DNA from: an uncultured Phycisphaerales bacterium
GTDB lineage: Bacteria > Planctomycetota > Phycisphaerae > Sedimentisphaerales > Anaerobacaceae
DNA: 64,000 bases
Assembly: GCA_937927975.1 (NCBI GenBank)
Contig: CALEZT010000270.1
Span: forward strand, 9,967-73,966
Direction: 5' to 3'
Positions 10,152 through 20,650 of this stretch are shown here, in pieces (position 1 is the stretch's first letter; every line of letters begins with the position of its first letter). The position numbers and the translations under genes are program-made. The notes beneath the pieces were generated by a model that saw only the letters and a list, made by a program, of their open reading frames with translations, had not been told where the DNA came from and made no database searches.

Positions 10152-13100
10152 TCAGAGCGGCGCGGCGTTTGCTTCTCCCGGCGTAGGTTCGCTCAGAGGC
10201 ACGAAATCGTATGTGTCCGTGCCTTGTGGCCAGCGTCCCAGGGAGACACCCGATTCCGAAGCGTCGAACTTCTGCTTCTCGCAGTAGCCGATCAGAACGC
10301 CGGCGGAACTCCCGTGGAGGCAGACGGTTTCACCATCCTTGCTGAGACCGAAAGGCACGCTGCATCCGGGATCCGCCGGGTTGCCGAAATGCTGATCCTG
10401 GGAGAAAACGAGGTACCCGCCGGCAGGGATGCTTGTACCGCCGGGGATTCGATACTTGGTCGGATCGTCGCGGTCGTCGCTGAGGAACCAGCCCGAAATG
10501 TCGATCGCATGGCCCGTCGTGTTGTGCAGTTCGATCCAGTCGGACGCTCCAGGAGCGGGATTGGCCATGAGTTCGTTGATGACAATCGACCCTGGCTCCG
10601 GGACCTGTCCGCTGTCGTCCTTGCCGGGCGAGCCGCCTGCCTTGGCGCTGGGACGCCATGCGTCTCTTGTGCCCGGATCGCTCGGCGACTGCGGATCACG
10701 GATCGTCAGGGAGAACCCCCATCCATCGGTCAGATCGAACCAGTCGTCCTGATACTCGAAGCTCTGAATCACCGCTCCGGCGGCGTCGACCAGTTCAATC
10801 CTCTCGCCGGCGTTGTCCAGACTGCCTGCATACTGCCCGACCAGCGGCAGCGTGCTGCCATATCGAACCATGAAGGACGAGATGTCCTTGGCCACGAGGC
10901 AATAGCCGCCCGCTCGCAGTTCGTAGTTCGGGAAGGTGAACTCGATTCCCCGCGTGAAACGGACCATGGCCAGGTTGATCGGCTGAGAGCCGATATTCGT
11001 CAGTTCGACGTACTCTGCCTCTGAGATCTGAGATGTGAGATCTGAGATTTCAGAAGCCGGATGATACATGATCTCGTTGACTCGCAGGCTCTCGGCCACC
11101 GGGCCCACCGCAAAAACCGCTTCGTTCAACGCGCTCCATGTCGAACCGCTCAAAACCCGGGCCTTGACCTGGACGGTCCGCGAGAGGGCTACCGGCCCGG
11201 CGTACTTCACGGCGGTCGGCGAAACGCCGCTGGGAACTGGGCCGCCTGCGCTTGCCCCTGCAACGAGTTCTGCTGATAACAGGAAATCCGAGCTCGTCGT
11301 GGACTGGTTCATCGCATGGACGGCCAGGATGTTCTGGCCCAGCTTCAGGCTGCCGAGAGAGGACGAGACGTCGAAAGCCTCGAAGAGGACCGCCGCGTCG
11401 TCGGGATTCTGGGTGTTGGCGGCCGAGTTCCACGCGGGACTGCCTGCGAAGTTCTTTCGGGCGATCTCGGTCCCGTTCAAATAGGCGATGAACCCGTCGT
11501 CATAGCGAACGTTCAACGTCAGGACGCTCAGATTCACGAGACTGTCCAACGTGGTCGTGAAGGGAATCCGAACGTAGCAGCTCGCGTTACGCGAGTACAT
11601 CTGGGTCTGGACGTTGACGCCGATCAGGGATTCGAAGCCGGTGCTCCGCTCGAAACCGACGCCGCCGGCGCCGCTGAGCCAGGAGGAATCATCGAAGGGC
11701 TGTCCGCCCTTCCAGGCATCGGAGACCGGGCCGGTGGGGATCAAGACTCGCTTGGCGGCGTTCTCGGCCACAAGCTTGCCCTGATTCGTCGGTTCGGCTA
11801 CGGCCCCGGGGACTCGCGGATCGCTGCCGTCCAGGGTGTACCAGATCGCGCCGCCTGGTGCCTGCATCGAGAGACCTGCGCCGACGTCTGCATGCCCGCC
11901 GTGCTGATACTGGCCGTTCAGATGAAAAACCGGGGCCTCGATGCTCGGATAGAGCCCGCGCGACCGGAACTGCGACAGTGCGATGTTCGTGCGGCGCGGG
12001 AAGTAGTCGTTGAGAAGCCGGTTCTTCTCCGGAATCCAGTATTTGTCGCGAGTGTACAGATCATAGGGTCCGCTCTGGTACTGGTGCATGTCCCTGCGAT
12101 AGTCGCCCCAACGAGCCGACTCGGCGATCACCGCGGTCTCGATCTCGTCGACCCGGGTGCGATACCGCTGGGCATTTCGCTCGGCCGTCAGGGCGCCGCC
12201 GTTAAAGAGGTGCTTGTGAACCCGGTCGCCGAAACGAATGCGGAATTCCTCGATGCTGCTCAGCGTGGTGAACAGGCCGGTCGGGTCGGAGGCGGGCGAG
12301 TTGCCGTTCTGGTTCACGTTCTCGCAGACGTGTTCGCCGTCCCAGACGTAGAACCGCCACGGCCTCTTGTCCGGTCCGCCGCCGGCGGCCCGCCAGTTGC
12401 CGTCGGTCTTGAGATCGACGTTGCCCGCGAACAGGTTCAGCAGCGTCCAGTCGATGAAGTTTTCGATATCGATCATCTCCTGGATGCGGGTCCAATTCTT
12501 GCTCTGGACGACGCTGCGGGTCTCCTGCCAGACCTGGGTCGTTCCGCTGGTCGCCCTGCCTCCGTTGATGGCGTCGATCCGGCCGGGATCGCCGCCGTTG
12601 TAGGCGGCGTAGTGCGAAGAAACGGGACGCTCCTGGACATCGTACAGACCCCAGTAAATGCCGTTGATGTAGAGGTGCACGTAGAACCCGTAGCCGCCGT
12701 CCGCATGTCCCATGTCGAGCATGGAGTCGTGCATCCACTGGTCGCGGAGGTACTGAGTCCGCTGGCGTTGATCGGGGGCCCAGTGATTCCACGCGTTGTT
12801 GAAGAAACCGCGAAGCTGCAGGGACTCGAAGCGGTCGACGGGACTGTGGTCAAACAGTGGGAATTCGAACTGACTCGAGCCGTATTCGCCGCGGAACCGC
12901 AGCGAAAAACTGTGCTTGGGCATCTTCTGTGGATTGCGGCTCTCGCCGCCCTGGATGCGGATGCCGCAATCCACGTGGAATTCCCTGGCTCCATCGGCAG
13001 TGAACAACTCCGCGGATATGGGGCGTTCCCAGTCCTGACCGCCCGTGCTGCTGTGGCCGGTGTAGATGTAGATGCCTCCTGTGGCGGGGTCCTTCGCCTG

Positions 13101-14087
13101 GCTGAAGAGATGGTCTTTGTTCGTGACCAGCGAAAGGGTCGGAATCGCCAACATGGCGTCGGCCATCAGATTGCTGTACGCCGGATCGTTGTAGACTTCG
13201 GGGTCCATTTCGTAATCCGCGGGATAGCTGCCGAACCACTTGTCGGGGTACCCTCTGGCCACGACGGCGGTCTGCGTCGTCGTCATCGCGTCGGCCAGGA
13301 AGAGATAGGTATGGGTGTCCACATCGGAGGGCAGCCAACCTTCCTTGATCGCCCGGGCGCGAAGACAGGTCGTCTTGGTAACGAAAACCGGACCTATGTA
13401 GATCATACCCTTGGGGAGCCGACCGGTCGCCGAGCCGGGTTCGCTGCTGTCAAGCGTATAGTAGATGGTCGCATCCGGCGTCTTGCACGTGATCGTCACC
13501 TCGAACGGAGCATCATAGAAGCCGCGGTCCTGAGTGAATTTCGTGTCCGCCACGAGGCCTTCGTAGGACACGGAATTCAGGTTCCCCGGAGTCGCCAGCA
13601 TCATGTACCGCCAGTCGTCGGCCCCCGAGGGAGAGCGACCGTAGGAGACATCGCTTCGCTGCTTCTTGAAAACCACGTGATCGAGCAGGGTCGATCCGTC
13701 CTTGTCGAACAGGGCGATCTGATCGCCCCCGGCGTCGAGTCTGAATGAGGCATGCAGGCCGGGAGCCGTGGTGTCGCCATCCAGCCAGATGACCAGAAGG
13801 CCCTTGGCGGGGATCCGGGTCGAATTCGGAATTCCCGTGGGAATCTGCCATTTCATCGGGGATTTGGGATCGTCGGTGAGGTACATGCCCGCGACGTCGA
13901 TCAGAGAATCCCCTGTGTTGTACAGCTCAACCCAGTCGTCGAATTGGCCCTGCGGGTCCGCCAGCGTGCTGCTATTGGCCGCCATGAACTCGTTGATCAG
14001 CACCGGCCCGGCGGCTCCCTGCGCCGAGCGGCCGATCCCCAGGATGAACACGAAGAGGAAAACTGCGACTTGCGTCGATCTCCACAT
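10152..14087 (-). CDS. Giant secreted LTD / CotH protein with chitobiase-C-like modules
   Basis: The product has 1311 residues with a signal peptide (VAVFLFVFILGIGRSAQG). The order is: LTD module (about 28-150, INEFMAANS and DDWVELYN); a chitobiase-C/Fn3-associated module (about 200-270, IYYTLDSSEPG); a CotH-like region (about 330-650, with CGIRIQGGESRNPQK, RGFFNNAWNHWAPD and YINGIYWGLYDVQERP); a second chitobiase-C-like module (IWYTLDGSDPR); a sandwich module (RYDDGFIAYLNG); and two more LTD modules (INEIMYHP-like and INELMANPAPGASDWIELHN). At the place where the other two paralogues carry D-x-D this one reads VWDGEHV, so the metal site may differ. A kinase activity is therefore uncertain; a secreted, glycan-associated role is inferred. 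Confidence 0.75.
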   Translation of the reverse strand: MWRSTQVAVFLFVFILGIGRSAQGAAGPVLINEFMAANSSTLADPQGQFDDWVELYNTGDSLIDVAGMYLTDDPKSPMKWQIPTGIPNSTRIPAKGLLVIWLDGDTTAPGLHASFRLDAGGDQIALFDKDGSTLLDHVVFKKQRSDVSYGRSPSGADDWRYMMLATPGNLNSVSYEGLVADTKFTQDRGFYDAPFEVTITCKTPDATIYYTLDSSEPGSATGRLPKGMIYIGPVFVTKTTCLRARAIKEGWLPSDVDTHTYLFLADAMTTTQTAVVARGYPDKWFGSYPADYEMDPEVYNDPAYSNLMADAMLAIPTLSLVTNKDHLFSQAKDPATGGIYIYTGHSSTGGQDWERPISAELFTADGAREFHVDCGIRIQGGESRNPQKMPKHSFSLRFRGEYGSSQFEFPLFDHSPVDRFESLQLRGFFNNAWNHWAPDQRQRTQYLRDQWMHDSMLDMGHADGGYGFYVHLYINGIYWGLYDVQERPVSSHYAAYNGGDPGRIDAINGGRATSGTTQVWQETRSVVQSKNWTRIQEMIDIENFIDWTLLNLFAGNVDLKTDGNWRAAGGGPDKRPWRFYVWDGEHVCENVNQNGNSPASDPTGLFTTLSSIEEFRIRFGDRVHKHLFNGGALTAERNAQRYRTRVDEIETAVIAESARWGDYRRDMHQYQSGPYDLYTRDKYWIPEKNRLLNDYFPRRTNIALSQFRSRGLYPSIEAPVFHLNGQYQHGGHADVGAGLSMQAPGGAIWYTLDGSDPRVPGAVAEPTNQGKLVAENAAKRVLIPTGPVSDAWKGGQPFDDSSWLSGAGGVGFERSTGFESLIGVNVQTQMYSRNASCYVRIPFTTTLDSLVNLSVLTLNVRYDDGFIAYLNGTEIARKNFAGSPAWNSAANTQNPDDAAVLFEAFDVSSSLGSLKLGQNILAVHAMNQSTTSSDFLLSAELVAGASAGGPVPSGVSPTAVKYAGPVALSRTVQVKARVLSGSTWSALNEAVFAVGPVAESLRVNEIMYHPASEISDLTSQISEAEYVELTNIGSQPINLAMVRFTRGIEFTFPNYELRAGGYCLVAKDISSFMVRYGSTLPLVGQYAGSLDNAGERIELVDAAGAVIQSFEYQDDWFDLTDGWGFSLTIRDPQSPSDPGTRDAWRPSAKAGGSPGKDDSGQVPEPGSIVINELMANPAPGASDWIELHNTTGHAIDISGWFLSDDRDDPTKYRIPGGTSIPAGGYLVFSQDQHFGNPADPGCSVPFGLSKDGETVCLHGSSAGVLIGYCEKQKFDASESGVSLGRWPQGTDTYDFVPLSEPTPGEANAAPL
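11021..11048. repeat. Tandem 14-nt direct repeat inside the CotH gene
   Basis: CTGAGATCTGAGAT is followed immediately by GTGAGATCTGAGAT, 13 of 14 identical. In the protein it lies in the insert SEISDLTSQISEAE between NEIMYHPA and YVELTNIG, a loop that is short in the other LTD modules of the window. It looks like a small slippage expansion tolerated in a surface loop. Confidence 0.6.
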
Positions 14088-14221
14088 GCTGCTTTCACCT
14101 CACTCCTGCGTTTTCGATCTGCCATCGCATCCTGTGGCGCCGCCGTAGAGTTGGAGGAAGTGCCGCAATGGGGACTTTCCGCTCCGCCGGCACAACGCAC
14201 AAACCCATCGAGCCGGGCTCC

Positions 14222-14230
14222 ATTCTACCA
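14222..14230 (-). promoter_or_regulatory. Extended -10 promoter for the 10152-14087 CotH gene
   Basis: The minus strand reads TGGTAGAAT about 135 nt upstream of the ATG, directly downstream of the terminator of the preceding operon. The leader would be about 128 nt. No clear -35 is present. Confidence 0.45.
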
Positions 14231-14249
14231 TATCGGACGCGAAAAACCC

Positions 14250-14280
14250 AAACAAAAAGGTGCGCCCCTGGGGGCGCACC
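14250..14280 (-). terminator. Strong intrinsic terminator of the sugar operon
   Basis: GGTGCGCCCC (14259-14268) and GGGGCGCACC (14271-14280) form a perfect 10-bp GC-rich stem with a 2-nt gap. On the minus strand it is followed by TTTTTG and further T-rich sequence. It lies 33 nt after the stop codon of the cupin gene at 14313. Confidence 0.9.
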
Positions 14281-14312
14281 TCGTGAAACACTGGCAATTC
14301 CGGATACCGGCG

Positions 14313-15533
14313 TTATTCGACCTTCAGGTCCGGATTATTGGGCCCGAAGTGCTTCAGCATGACGATCGGGTCGGTCTTCGAGGGATTGGTGATCGTGACG
14401 CCCGCGCGAGCAGCCTGCTCTGTGACGAAGAACTCGTCCTGCGTGAGCTGGCCGTAGCGGATCATCGTCGGGGTCTCGATGTCCCAGACGCCCATTGTGC
14501 CGTGGCCCTGCATCATGATCATGCCGTAGGCGACGCTGTCCCTGATCGTCACGGTCGTGCCCGGCCAAACGGTCAGTTCCTTGGCGCTGAACGCCGTGGA
14601 TTTGTAGCAGATCCAGTTCTCCTGGAAGCCCTGCTTCTTCATGTCCTTCACAGGGTAGACCGGGACAGGCTTCATGAAGCGGTTCTTCACGAAGTCCGGA
14701 TCGACGTTGAGATCCCAGTCGATGACGCCCAGCAGCCAATCGACCTTGCCCTGCTTTTTCTTCGGGGTGTCCTTCCAGAGCAATTCCTTGGGCACGACCT
14801 GATTGTGCGTGACGTTCTCGTACATCGCGAAGACGTCCGAGGCCTTCTGCGGCTCGTACGTGCACAGGCTGCCTGGCGCGTGGAGCACGCCTGGTGGGAC
14901 GTCCCATCCGGTCCCGGGATCGAGCCGATAGGCCGGGGCCAGGGACGTGATCGAGTTGTCTCTGCCTTCGGCGGCGTCCTGCAGTGCCTTGCGGACCTGG
15001 TCTTTGGTGACGCCTGGATAGAGGCCGAAGAAGGTGTACGGGAAATCGCCGCCGTGGTTATTGACCTGTGGCGGGAAGAAATAGGCCTCCGGCTTGCCCA
15101 ACTGCCCGGTGAGCTTGGCGTGCTTGTCGCGGTGGTGGATGTGGTGCGGGAGCGCGCCTTTGTTGTCGAAGAACTTCGAGTACATGGGCCAGCGGCCGTG
15201 CTTCTTCCAGAGGCGGTCGCCGATGATCTGGCCCTGGAGATCGTCGATTGCGTCGCGCAGCAGGAACTGCTGGACCTTGCCCCCGTCCTCGAAGGCGATG
15301 AAGCTCAGACCCTCGTTGGGCGAGGTCAGCGGCCCGTTGTCCGCGGGCGTCGTCGAGGAGAACCACCGTTCGTCGATGCCGCCCCGCTCGCCGCCGAGGG
15401 CGTAGTAATCATCCGGATGCAGCTTGATCCGCCGTCCCGGCACGCAGAACGATCTCGGCACCCACGTCGGCGTCAGCCGCAGGATTCCCTGGCCCTGTTC
15501 GAGGGCCAGGCTGGCTATCTTCTTCACAGACAT
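14313..15533 (-). CDS. Cupin / phosphomannose isomerase-like sugar isomerase
   Basis: The product has 406 residues and no signal peptide, so it is cytoplasmic. The ATG at 15533 (MSVKKIASLAL) follows a GGAAGGGA-type ribosome-binding site; the frame is open upstream, but only as a shadow of the preceding gene. The segment LPHHIHHRDKHA followed by GKPEAYFF resembles the metal-binding cupin core of class I phosphomannose isomerases, and GWDVPPGVLHAPGS and YGMIMMQGHGTMG fit further cupin strands. It is last in a four-gene operon with two TIM-barrel isomerase-like proteins and a Gfo/Idh oxidoreductase, supporting a role in sugar isomerisation. The substrate is not known, and another cupin enzyme is possible. 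Confidence 0.55.
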   Translation of the reverse strand: MSVKKIASLALEQGQGILRLTPTWVPRSFCVPGRRIKLHPDDYYALGGERGGIDERWFSSTTPADNGPLTSPNEGLSFIAFEDGGKVQQFLLRDAIDDLQGQIIGDRLWKKHGRWPMYSKFFDNKGALPHHIHHRDKHAKLTGQLGKPEAYFFPPQVNNHGGDFPYTFFGLYPGVTKDQVRKALQDAAEGRDNSITSLAPAYRLDPGTGWDVPPGVLHAPGSLCTYEPQKASDVFAMYENVTHNQVVPKELLWKDTPKKKQGKVDWLLGVIDWDLNVDPDFVKNRFMKPVPVYPVKDMKKQGFQENWICYKSTAFSAKELTVWPGTTVTIRDSVAYGMIMMQGHGTMGVWDIETPTMIRYGQLTQDEFFVTEQAARAGVTITNPSKTDPIVMLKHFGPNNPDLKVE

Positions 15534-15622
15534 GATTCGATTCCCTTCCTTTCTCAATGCGATGGGACGGATAGGACCGATGGGACACAGGAGTCCGATC
15601 CGTCCCACGGGTCCTCTTTGTC

Positions 15623-16762
15623 TCACGACTTGACGTTTTCCCAGGCGCCCTTCTTGGCCGAGGCCAGCACCGCGTCGCAAACGTACTGCGTGGCCAGCGC
15701 ATCGCGGAACGTCGGCGCCGTCGGCAGGCCCTTGGCGGCGTTCTCCAGGAAATCGGCCACCTGGTGCACGAACGTATGCTCGTAACCGATCTGCAAGCCG
15801 GGCACCCACCAGTGAGACATGTAGGGCATGTCGCCATCGGTGACGTGGATCGTCCGCCAGCCGCGGACGATCGATTCGTCGCGGTGATCGAAGTAGCTCA
15901 GCCGGTGCAGGTCGTGCAGGTCCCATGCGATCGAGGCGTGCTCGCCGTTGATTTCGAAGGTGTACAGGGCCTTGTGTCCGCGGGCGTAGCGGGTGGACTC
16001 GAAGTTGCCCATCGAGCCGTTCCCGAACCGGCAGAAGAACGTGCAGGCGTCGTCGATGCCCACCGGCGCGACCTTGCCCGTCTCGACGTTCATTCGCTCT
16101 TTGACGAAGGTCTCCGTCATGGCGCACACGGACGTAATCGGCCCGTTGTGCCAGAGAGCGGTGTCGATGCAGTGGGCGAGCAGATCGCCTGTGACGCCCG
16201 AGCCGGCGGCCTTGACGTCCAACCGCCAAGTCCCCATGCCGCCCTGCGGCACCTTGGTGGAGATCGTCCAGTCCTGGAGGAAATTCGCCCGGTAATGGAA
16301 GATCCGGCCGAGCTTGCCACTGTCGATGAGCTGCTTGGCCATCGTCACGGCCGGCACCCGGCGGTAGTTGAACGACACCATGTTCGCCACGCCGGCCTTT
16401 TCGACCGCCTGGACCATCGGCTCGGCTTCGGCGCCGGTCCTGGCCAGCGGTTTCTCGCAGATGATCATCTTACCCGCCTGTGCGGCGGCGATCGCGATCT
16501 CCGCGTGGTAGTTGTTCGGCACGCAGATATCGACCACGTCGATCTTCTTGTCGTCGATCACTTTGCGCCAGTCCGTCACGTACGACTCGAAGCCCCAGCG
16601 GTCGGCGAAGGCCTTCGCTTCCTTTTCCTCCAGCCCGCAAATGGTCTTGAGGACCGGCTTGTACGGCACGTCGAAGAAATTGGCCACCTTGCGGTAGGCG
16701 TTCGAGTGTGTACGGCCCATGAAGCCGTAACCGATGATGCCGACGTTCAATGGTTTTGTCAT
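15623..16762 (-). CDS. Gfo/Idh/MocA-family NAD(P)-dependent oxidoreductase
   Basis: The product has 379 residues from the ATG at 16762, which lies 9 nt after GAAGGA; an in-frame ATG at 16771 is less well spaced. The N-terminal Rossmann fold shows [17 protein letters not shown], and [11 protein letters not shown] is the EKP motif whose Lys contributes to catalysis in this family. The C-terminal alpha/beta domain shows [17 protein letters not shown]. The family oxidises or reduces sugars and inositols with NAD(P). It is third in the operon, 89 nt before the cupin gene and 61 nt after the isomerase gene, so it probably handles a product of the neighbouring epimerases. Confidence 0.85.
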   Translation of the reverse strand: MTKPLNVGIIGYGFMGRTHSNAYRKVANFFDVPYKPVLKTICGLEEKEAKAFADRWGFESYVTDWRKVIDDKKIDVVDICVPNNYHAEIAIAAAQAGKMIICEKPLARTGAEAEPMVQAVEKAGVANMVSFNYRRVPAVTMAKQLIDSGKLGRIFHYRANFLQDWTISTKVPQGGMGTWRLDVKAAGSGVTGDLLAHCIDTALWHNGPITSVCAMTETFVKERMNVETGKVAPVGIDDACTFFCRFGNGSMGNFESTRYARGHKALYTFEINGEHASIAWDLHDLHRLSYFDHRDESIVRGWRTIHVTDGDMPYMSHWWVPGLQIGYEHTFVHQVADFLENAAKGLPTAPTFRDALATQYVCDAVLASAKKGAWENVKS

Positions 16763-16823
16763 TGCAGTCATTCCTTCATTCATGATAGGACGGAAGGATG
16801 GGGCTTGCCCCACCGATTCTTTC

Positions 16824-17861
<1,038 letters not shown>

Positions 17862-17912
17862 TTTCAACTCCTTGAAGTCTCAAGTGTGAAGTTTCTCTGA
17901 AGCGAACGCCCG

Positions 17913-18764
17913 TCACGCGGCGGCGTCCCAGCCTTCCTTGATCGTCTTGAACCCGAACTGATAACATTCTTCCGGGCTGGCCGACAGTTCCCGCCAGACG
18001 CAGGTGGTCGCGGCCAGCTCGGGCAGGCTCGTCCCGAAGGCCTCTATGGTCAGCCACTCGTTGTAGCCGCCCGCCCGCAGGGTCTTGATGATCTGTTTGA
18101 AAGGGACGTGTCCTTTGCCCGGCGTGCCCCGATCGTTCTCGGAGATGTGGACATGGCGAATCGAGCTGATGTTCCGCGTGATGCAACCGACGGGGTCTTT
18201 CTCCTCGATGTTGGCGTGGAAGGAATCGTACATCACGCCGAGATTCGGGTGGTTCACCCGCTTGACGTGCGCCGCGGCGTCGTCGATCGTGTTCAGGAAG
18301 TAGCACTCGAATCGGTTCAGGCATTCGAGCGCCAGTCGCAGATTCGCCTGCTTCGCGAAATCGGCGGCCTTGCGATGCACCTCGGCGGCCCGCTCCTTCT
18401 CCTCCGCCGTCGGACCTTTGCCGCTGAACTTCCCGAGCGGCTGATAGAACGGCCCGCACAGGACCTCCGATCCGAGCGCAGCGTTGCAGTCGATCACCCA
18501 CTTGAGGTAATCGACCGCTCCCTGGCGGTGTTTGGGGTCGGCGCTGATGGGATTGTGCTCCTCGTCCGGCATGACCGTGCAGGTCGTACACTTGAGGCCG
18601 TTGTCCTTGATCGCCTTGGCGACCTTCTTGTAGTGCGGGATATCCCCGCCAAACAGGGGCACTTCCACGCCATCGTAGCCGGTGGCCTTGAGTTTGGGCA
18701 TCAGGCCAAAATGCTCCTCGGTGACAAAGGGCGTCCACAACAACAGGTTAAATCCGATTTTCAT
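17913..18764 (-). CDS. Ketose 3-epimerase-like TIM-barrel protein (D-tagatose/D-psicose 3-epimerase family)
   Basis: The product has 283 residues. The ATG at 18764 has GAGGG 5 nt upstream. It starts MKIGFNLLLWTPFV and shows ALECLNRFECYFLNT, the E-x-LNRFE-x-x-FLNT pattern typical of D-tagatose/D-psicose 3-epimerases, whose Glu is one of two catalytic glutamates. A second Glu lies in WLTIEAFGTSLPEL near residue 240, and VMYDSFHANIEE and HVHISENDRGTPG supply the metal ligands. It is the first gene of the operon, about 140 nt downstream of a good promoter. Interconversion of free ketoses is the likely reaction; the exact sugar is unknown. Confidence 0.75.
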   Translation of the reverse strand: MKIGFNLLLWTPFVTEEHFGLMPKLKATGYDGVEVPLFGGDIPHYKKVAKAIKDNGLKCTTCTVMPDEEHNPISADPKHRQGAVDYLKWVIDCNAALGSEVLCGPFYQPLGKFSGKGPTAEEKERAAEVHRKAADFAKQANLRLALECLNRFECYFLNTIDDAAAHVKRVNHPNLGVMYDSFHANIEEKDPVGCITRNISSIRHVHISENDRGTPGKGHVPFKQIIKTLRAGGYNEWLTIEAFGTSLPELAATTCVWRELSASPEECYQFGFKTIKEGWDAAA

Positions 18765-18907
18765 AGGGACCCTCGACAATCATGGGGTAGACGGGTAATG
18801 CGACAGACGGGGTGATGTGCCGATGCGTATCGTGTCGTTGCACTCATGCGTAGCCACCATGCCAACGATGAACAACCCGCCGGAGCCCGCGACCCCGGCG
18901 CATGCCT

Positions 18908-18936
18908 CTTCTACCCCCCTCCGACGAGAGTGTCAA
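18908..18936 (-). promoter_or_regulatory. Sigma-70 promoter of the sugar operon
   Basis: On the minus strand a perfect TTGACA (18931-18936) is followed after exactly 17 nt by TAGAAG (18908-18913). It lies about 145 nt upstream of the first gene of the operon (ATG at 18764). A run of seven A residues precedes it on the minus strand. Confidence 0.65.
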
Positions 18937-18981
18937 CGCCTTTTTTTCTCGACTCGCATTCCTCGGCGTCCGCTCCTGTGA

Positions 18982-19386
18982 CTAAAGAAACCAGGGTTTC
19001 GCATGGTTCGCTACCTGCGTCGTGGGATAGGCGAGAGCATTGATGATGAGCAGGAGAACCAAGACGGCGAAGAGCAATCTCCGAGGATGCTGAAGGCCCG
19101 CGGCCATCAGCACCAGGAATACGGACCAACCGAAATAGGAGAACATCGGCCAGTGCTGCTGGAGTAATTCAATATCTTGGAGGACGACGCGACACAGACC
19201 GAGCGGGAAGTATACCAAGCCGTATGCCAGAGATGAAACGTATGCGCAAGCCAGGGATAGAAGGGATGACTGACGATACGACGCAAGCATGGGGATCTCA
19301 ACAACGAGATAACCCATGGCCAAAGCCAGAAGGAATCGTCGCGGAGTCGGCTGAAATTGGGCGATTCGATTCAGGATCTCGACCAT
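18982..19386 (-). CDS. Small integral membrane protein of unknown function
   Basis: The product has 134 residues and is not recognised. It has about four hydrophobic segments, for example RRFLLALAMGYLVVEIPML, LACAYVSSLAYGLVYFPLGL, FSYFGWSVFLVLMAAGL and LLFAVLVLLLIINALAY, so it is a polytopic inner-membrane protein. It begins only 7 nt after the stop of the GH43-like gene, so it is probably translated from the same message. No catalytic motif is visible. Confidence 0.6.
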   Translation of the reverse strand: MVEILNRIAQFQPTPRRFLLALAMGYLVVEIPMLASYRQSSLLSLACAYVSSLAYGLVYFPLGLCRVVLQDIELLQQHWPMFSYFGWSVFLVLMAAGLQHPRRLLFAVLVLLLIINALAYPTTQVANHAKPWFL

Positions 19387-19393
19387 CAGGCCC

Positions 19394-20404
19394 TCACTTC
19401 TCGTCGGGCGGCGTCAGTCGGATGTGCGTGGGCTCGTTGCGGTCGCAGGTCAGTTGGCCGTCCTTGTGCTTGAGCTCGACCACCTGGATCGAACTGCGTC
19501 GCTGTTCCGTGTCGGTTTTGGGGGCGTCGGGCCGTCGGCCGGGATGGGTGAAGTAGAAGAGGTACGCCCTGTCGCCGGAGACGACGACGTCGGCGTGGCC
19601 GCCATGGACCTTGTCGTCCTCGCCTGTGCCGGGGGCGACCAGCAGGACTTCCGCCTGCCTGGTCCAGTTCGTCGCGTCGCTGGAGCGGTACACGGCCAGT
19701 CCATCCTGCCATCGGTCCACGATCAGCCAATACGCTCCTTGCCAGCGAAAGGCCTTGGGGCCCTCGCCGCGGTCGGCGATCGCCCTGCCGCGTTCCGTCC
19801 AGGTACTCAGGTCGGGACTGTCGGCCAGGAAGATCGTCTTGCCCGCCTTCTCGTCGTTGTACCACATCCGCCACGTGCCGTCGGCCATCTGGAGGACCGA
19901 GGCGTCCAGAACACGGTCGGAGGCGAAGGGAAGCTGCCCAGCATTCTTCCACGCCACAAGGTCGGGGCTCGTCAGATGGACGATTCGACGCTGGCCGGAC
20001 CAGTCCGTGTGCGTGCCTGGCACGAATGTGAGGAACATGTGGTACCTGCCTTCGTGAACGACGATATCCGGAGCCCAGTGAGTATCCTCCGGGCCTCCAA
20101 TGGGCAGGTCCGCCGTGCCTCGGTATTTCCACGTGGCCCCGCCGTCGGCGGATTCCGCAATCCCGATACGCGTGCCATGGACCCACGAAACGCCGGGCAA
20201 CCCCGGCGCATTGGCCCTGCGATTCGTGTAGAACATCCACCATTTCGCTTCCTGGCGATTCCACACGAGAACAGGGTCCGCGGCGCCATCATAGACGGGA
20301 TCGCGATACAGAGGCTTGGACGCCACCGGTCCGGTTTCGCTGCCCAGGACGCCACAGGGAAGACTCATCAGCCACGCAATGAACACCAGCAAGCCCAATC
20401 TCAT
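19394..20404 (-). CDS. Secreted GH43-like glycoside hydrolase
   Basis: The product has 336 residues with a signal peptide (LGLLVFIAWLMSLPCGVLGS). The ATG at 20404 lies 6 nt after GGAG; in-frame starts at 20410 (ATG) and 20416 (GTG) are alternatives. The body is a five-bladed-propeller-type sequence: VYDGAADPVLVWN near the start places an Asp where clan GH-F/J enzymes have the catalytic base, THWAPDIVVHEGRYHMFLTFVPG follows, and GPKAFRWQGAYWLIVDR has an acidic neighbourhood. Such enzymes cut arabinose-, xylose- or galactose-containing glycans. The substrate is undetermined, and an inactive carbohydrate-binding homologue is possible. Confidence 0.65.
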   Translation of the reverse strand: MRLGLLVFIAWLMSLPCGVLGSETGPVASKPLYRDPVYDGAADPVLVWNRQEAKWWMFYTNRRANAPGLPGVSWVHGTRIGIAESADGGATWKYRGTADLPIGGPEDTHWAPDIVVHEGRYHMFLTFVPGTHTDWSGQRRIVHLTSPDLVAWKNAGQLPFASDRVLDASVLQMADGTWRMWYNDEKAGKTIFLADSPDLSTWTERGRAIADRGEGPKAFRWQGAYWLIVDRWQDGLAVYRSSDATNWTRQAEVLLVAPGTGEDDKVHGGHADVVVSGDRAYLFYFTHPGRRPDAPKTDTEQRRSSIQVVELKHKDGQLTCDRNEPTHIRLTPPDEK

Positions 20405-20477
20405 CAGCATCTCCACACGTCCATGCGGGGGGGCACGGCCCTCGCCAGTTGTCTTTCTGCGACTCGAACTCAGACGT

Positions 20478-20506
20478 TATGTACCGCCGGAAATGCACAA
20501 CGTCAA
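20478..20506 (-). promoter_or_regulatory. Candidate promoter for the GH43-like gene
   Basis: On the minus strand TTGACG (20501-20506) and TACATA (20478-20483) are 17 nt apart, about 75 nt upstream of the start. The -35 matches 5 of 6 consensus bases; the -10 is weaker. Confidence 0.4.
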
Positions 20507-20545
20507 GCAGTCCCGCCGGCACGATCGTGAATCTGCCCGAACACC

Positions 20546-20574
20546 TTGCCGCCCTTAGAGGCGGCCGGTAACAT
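20546..20574 (+). promoter_or_regulatory. Candidate promoter for the DapB-like dehydrogenase gene
   Basis: TTGCCG (20546-20551) and TAACAT (20569-20574) are separated by 17 nt, about 75 nt upstream of the ATG at 20651. It is divergent from the GH43 promoter. Confidence 0.35.
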
Positions 20575-20650
20575 ACTGCGGTTGTACCGTGATACGGCAG
20601 ATGGACGTCCAGGTAATCCGATTTTGCAGGGGAACGAAAGGAACGCGTAG

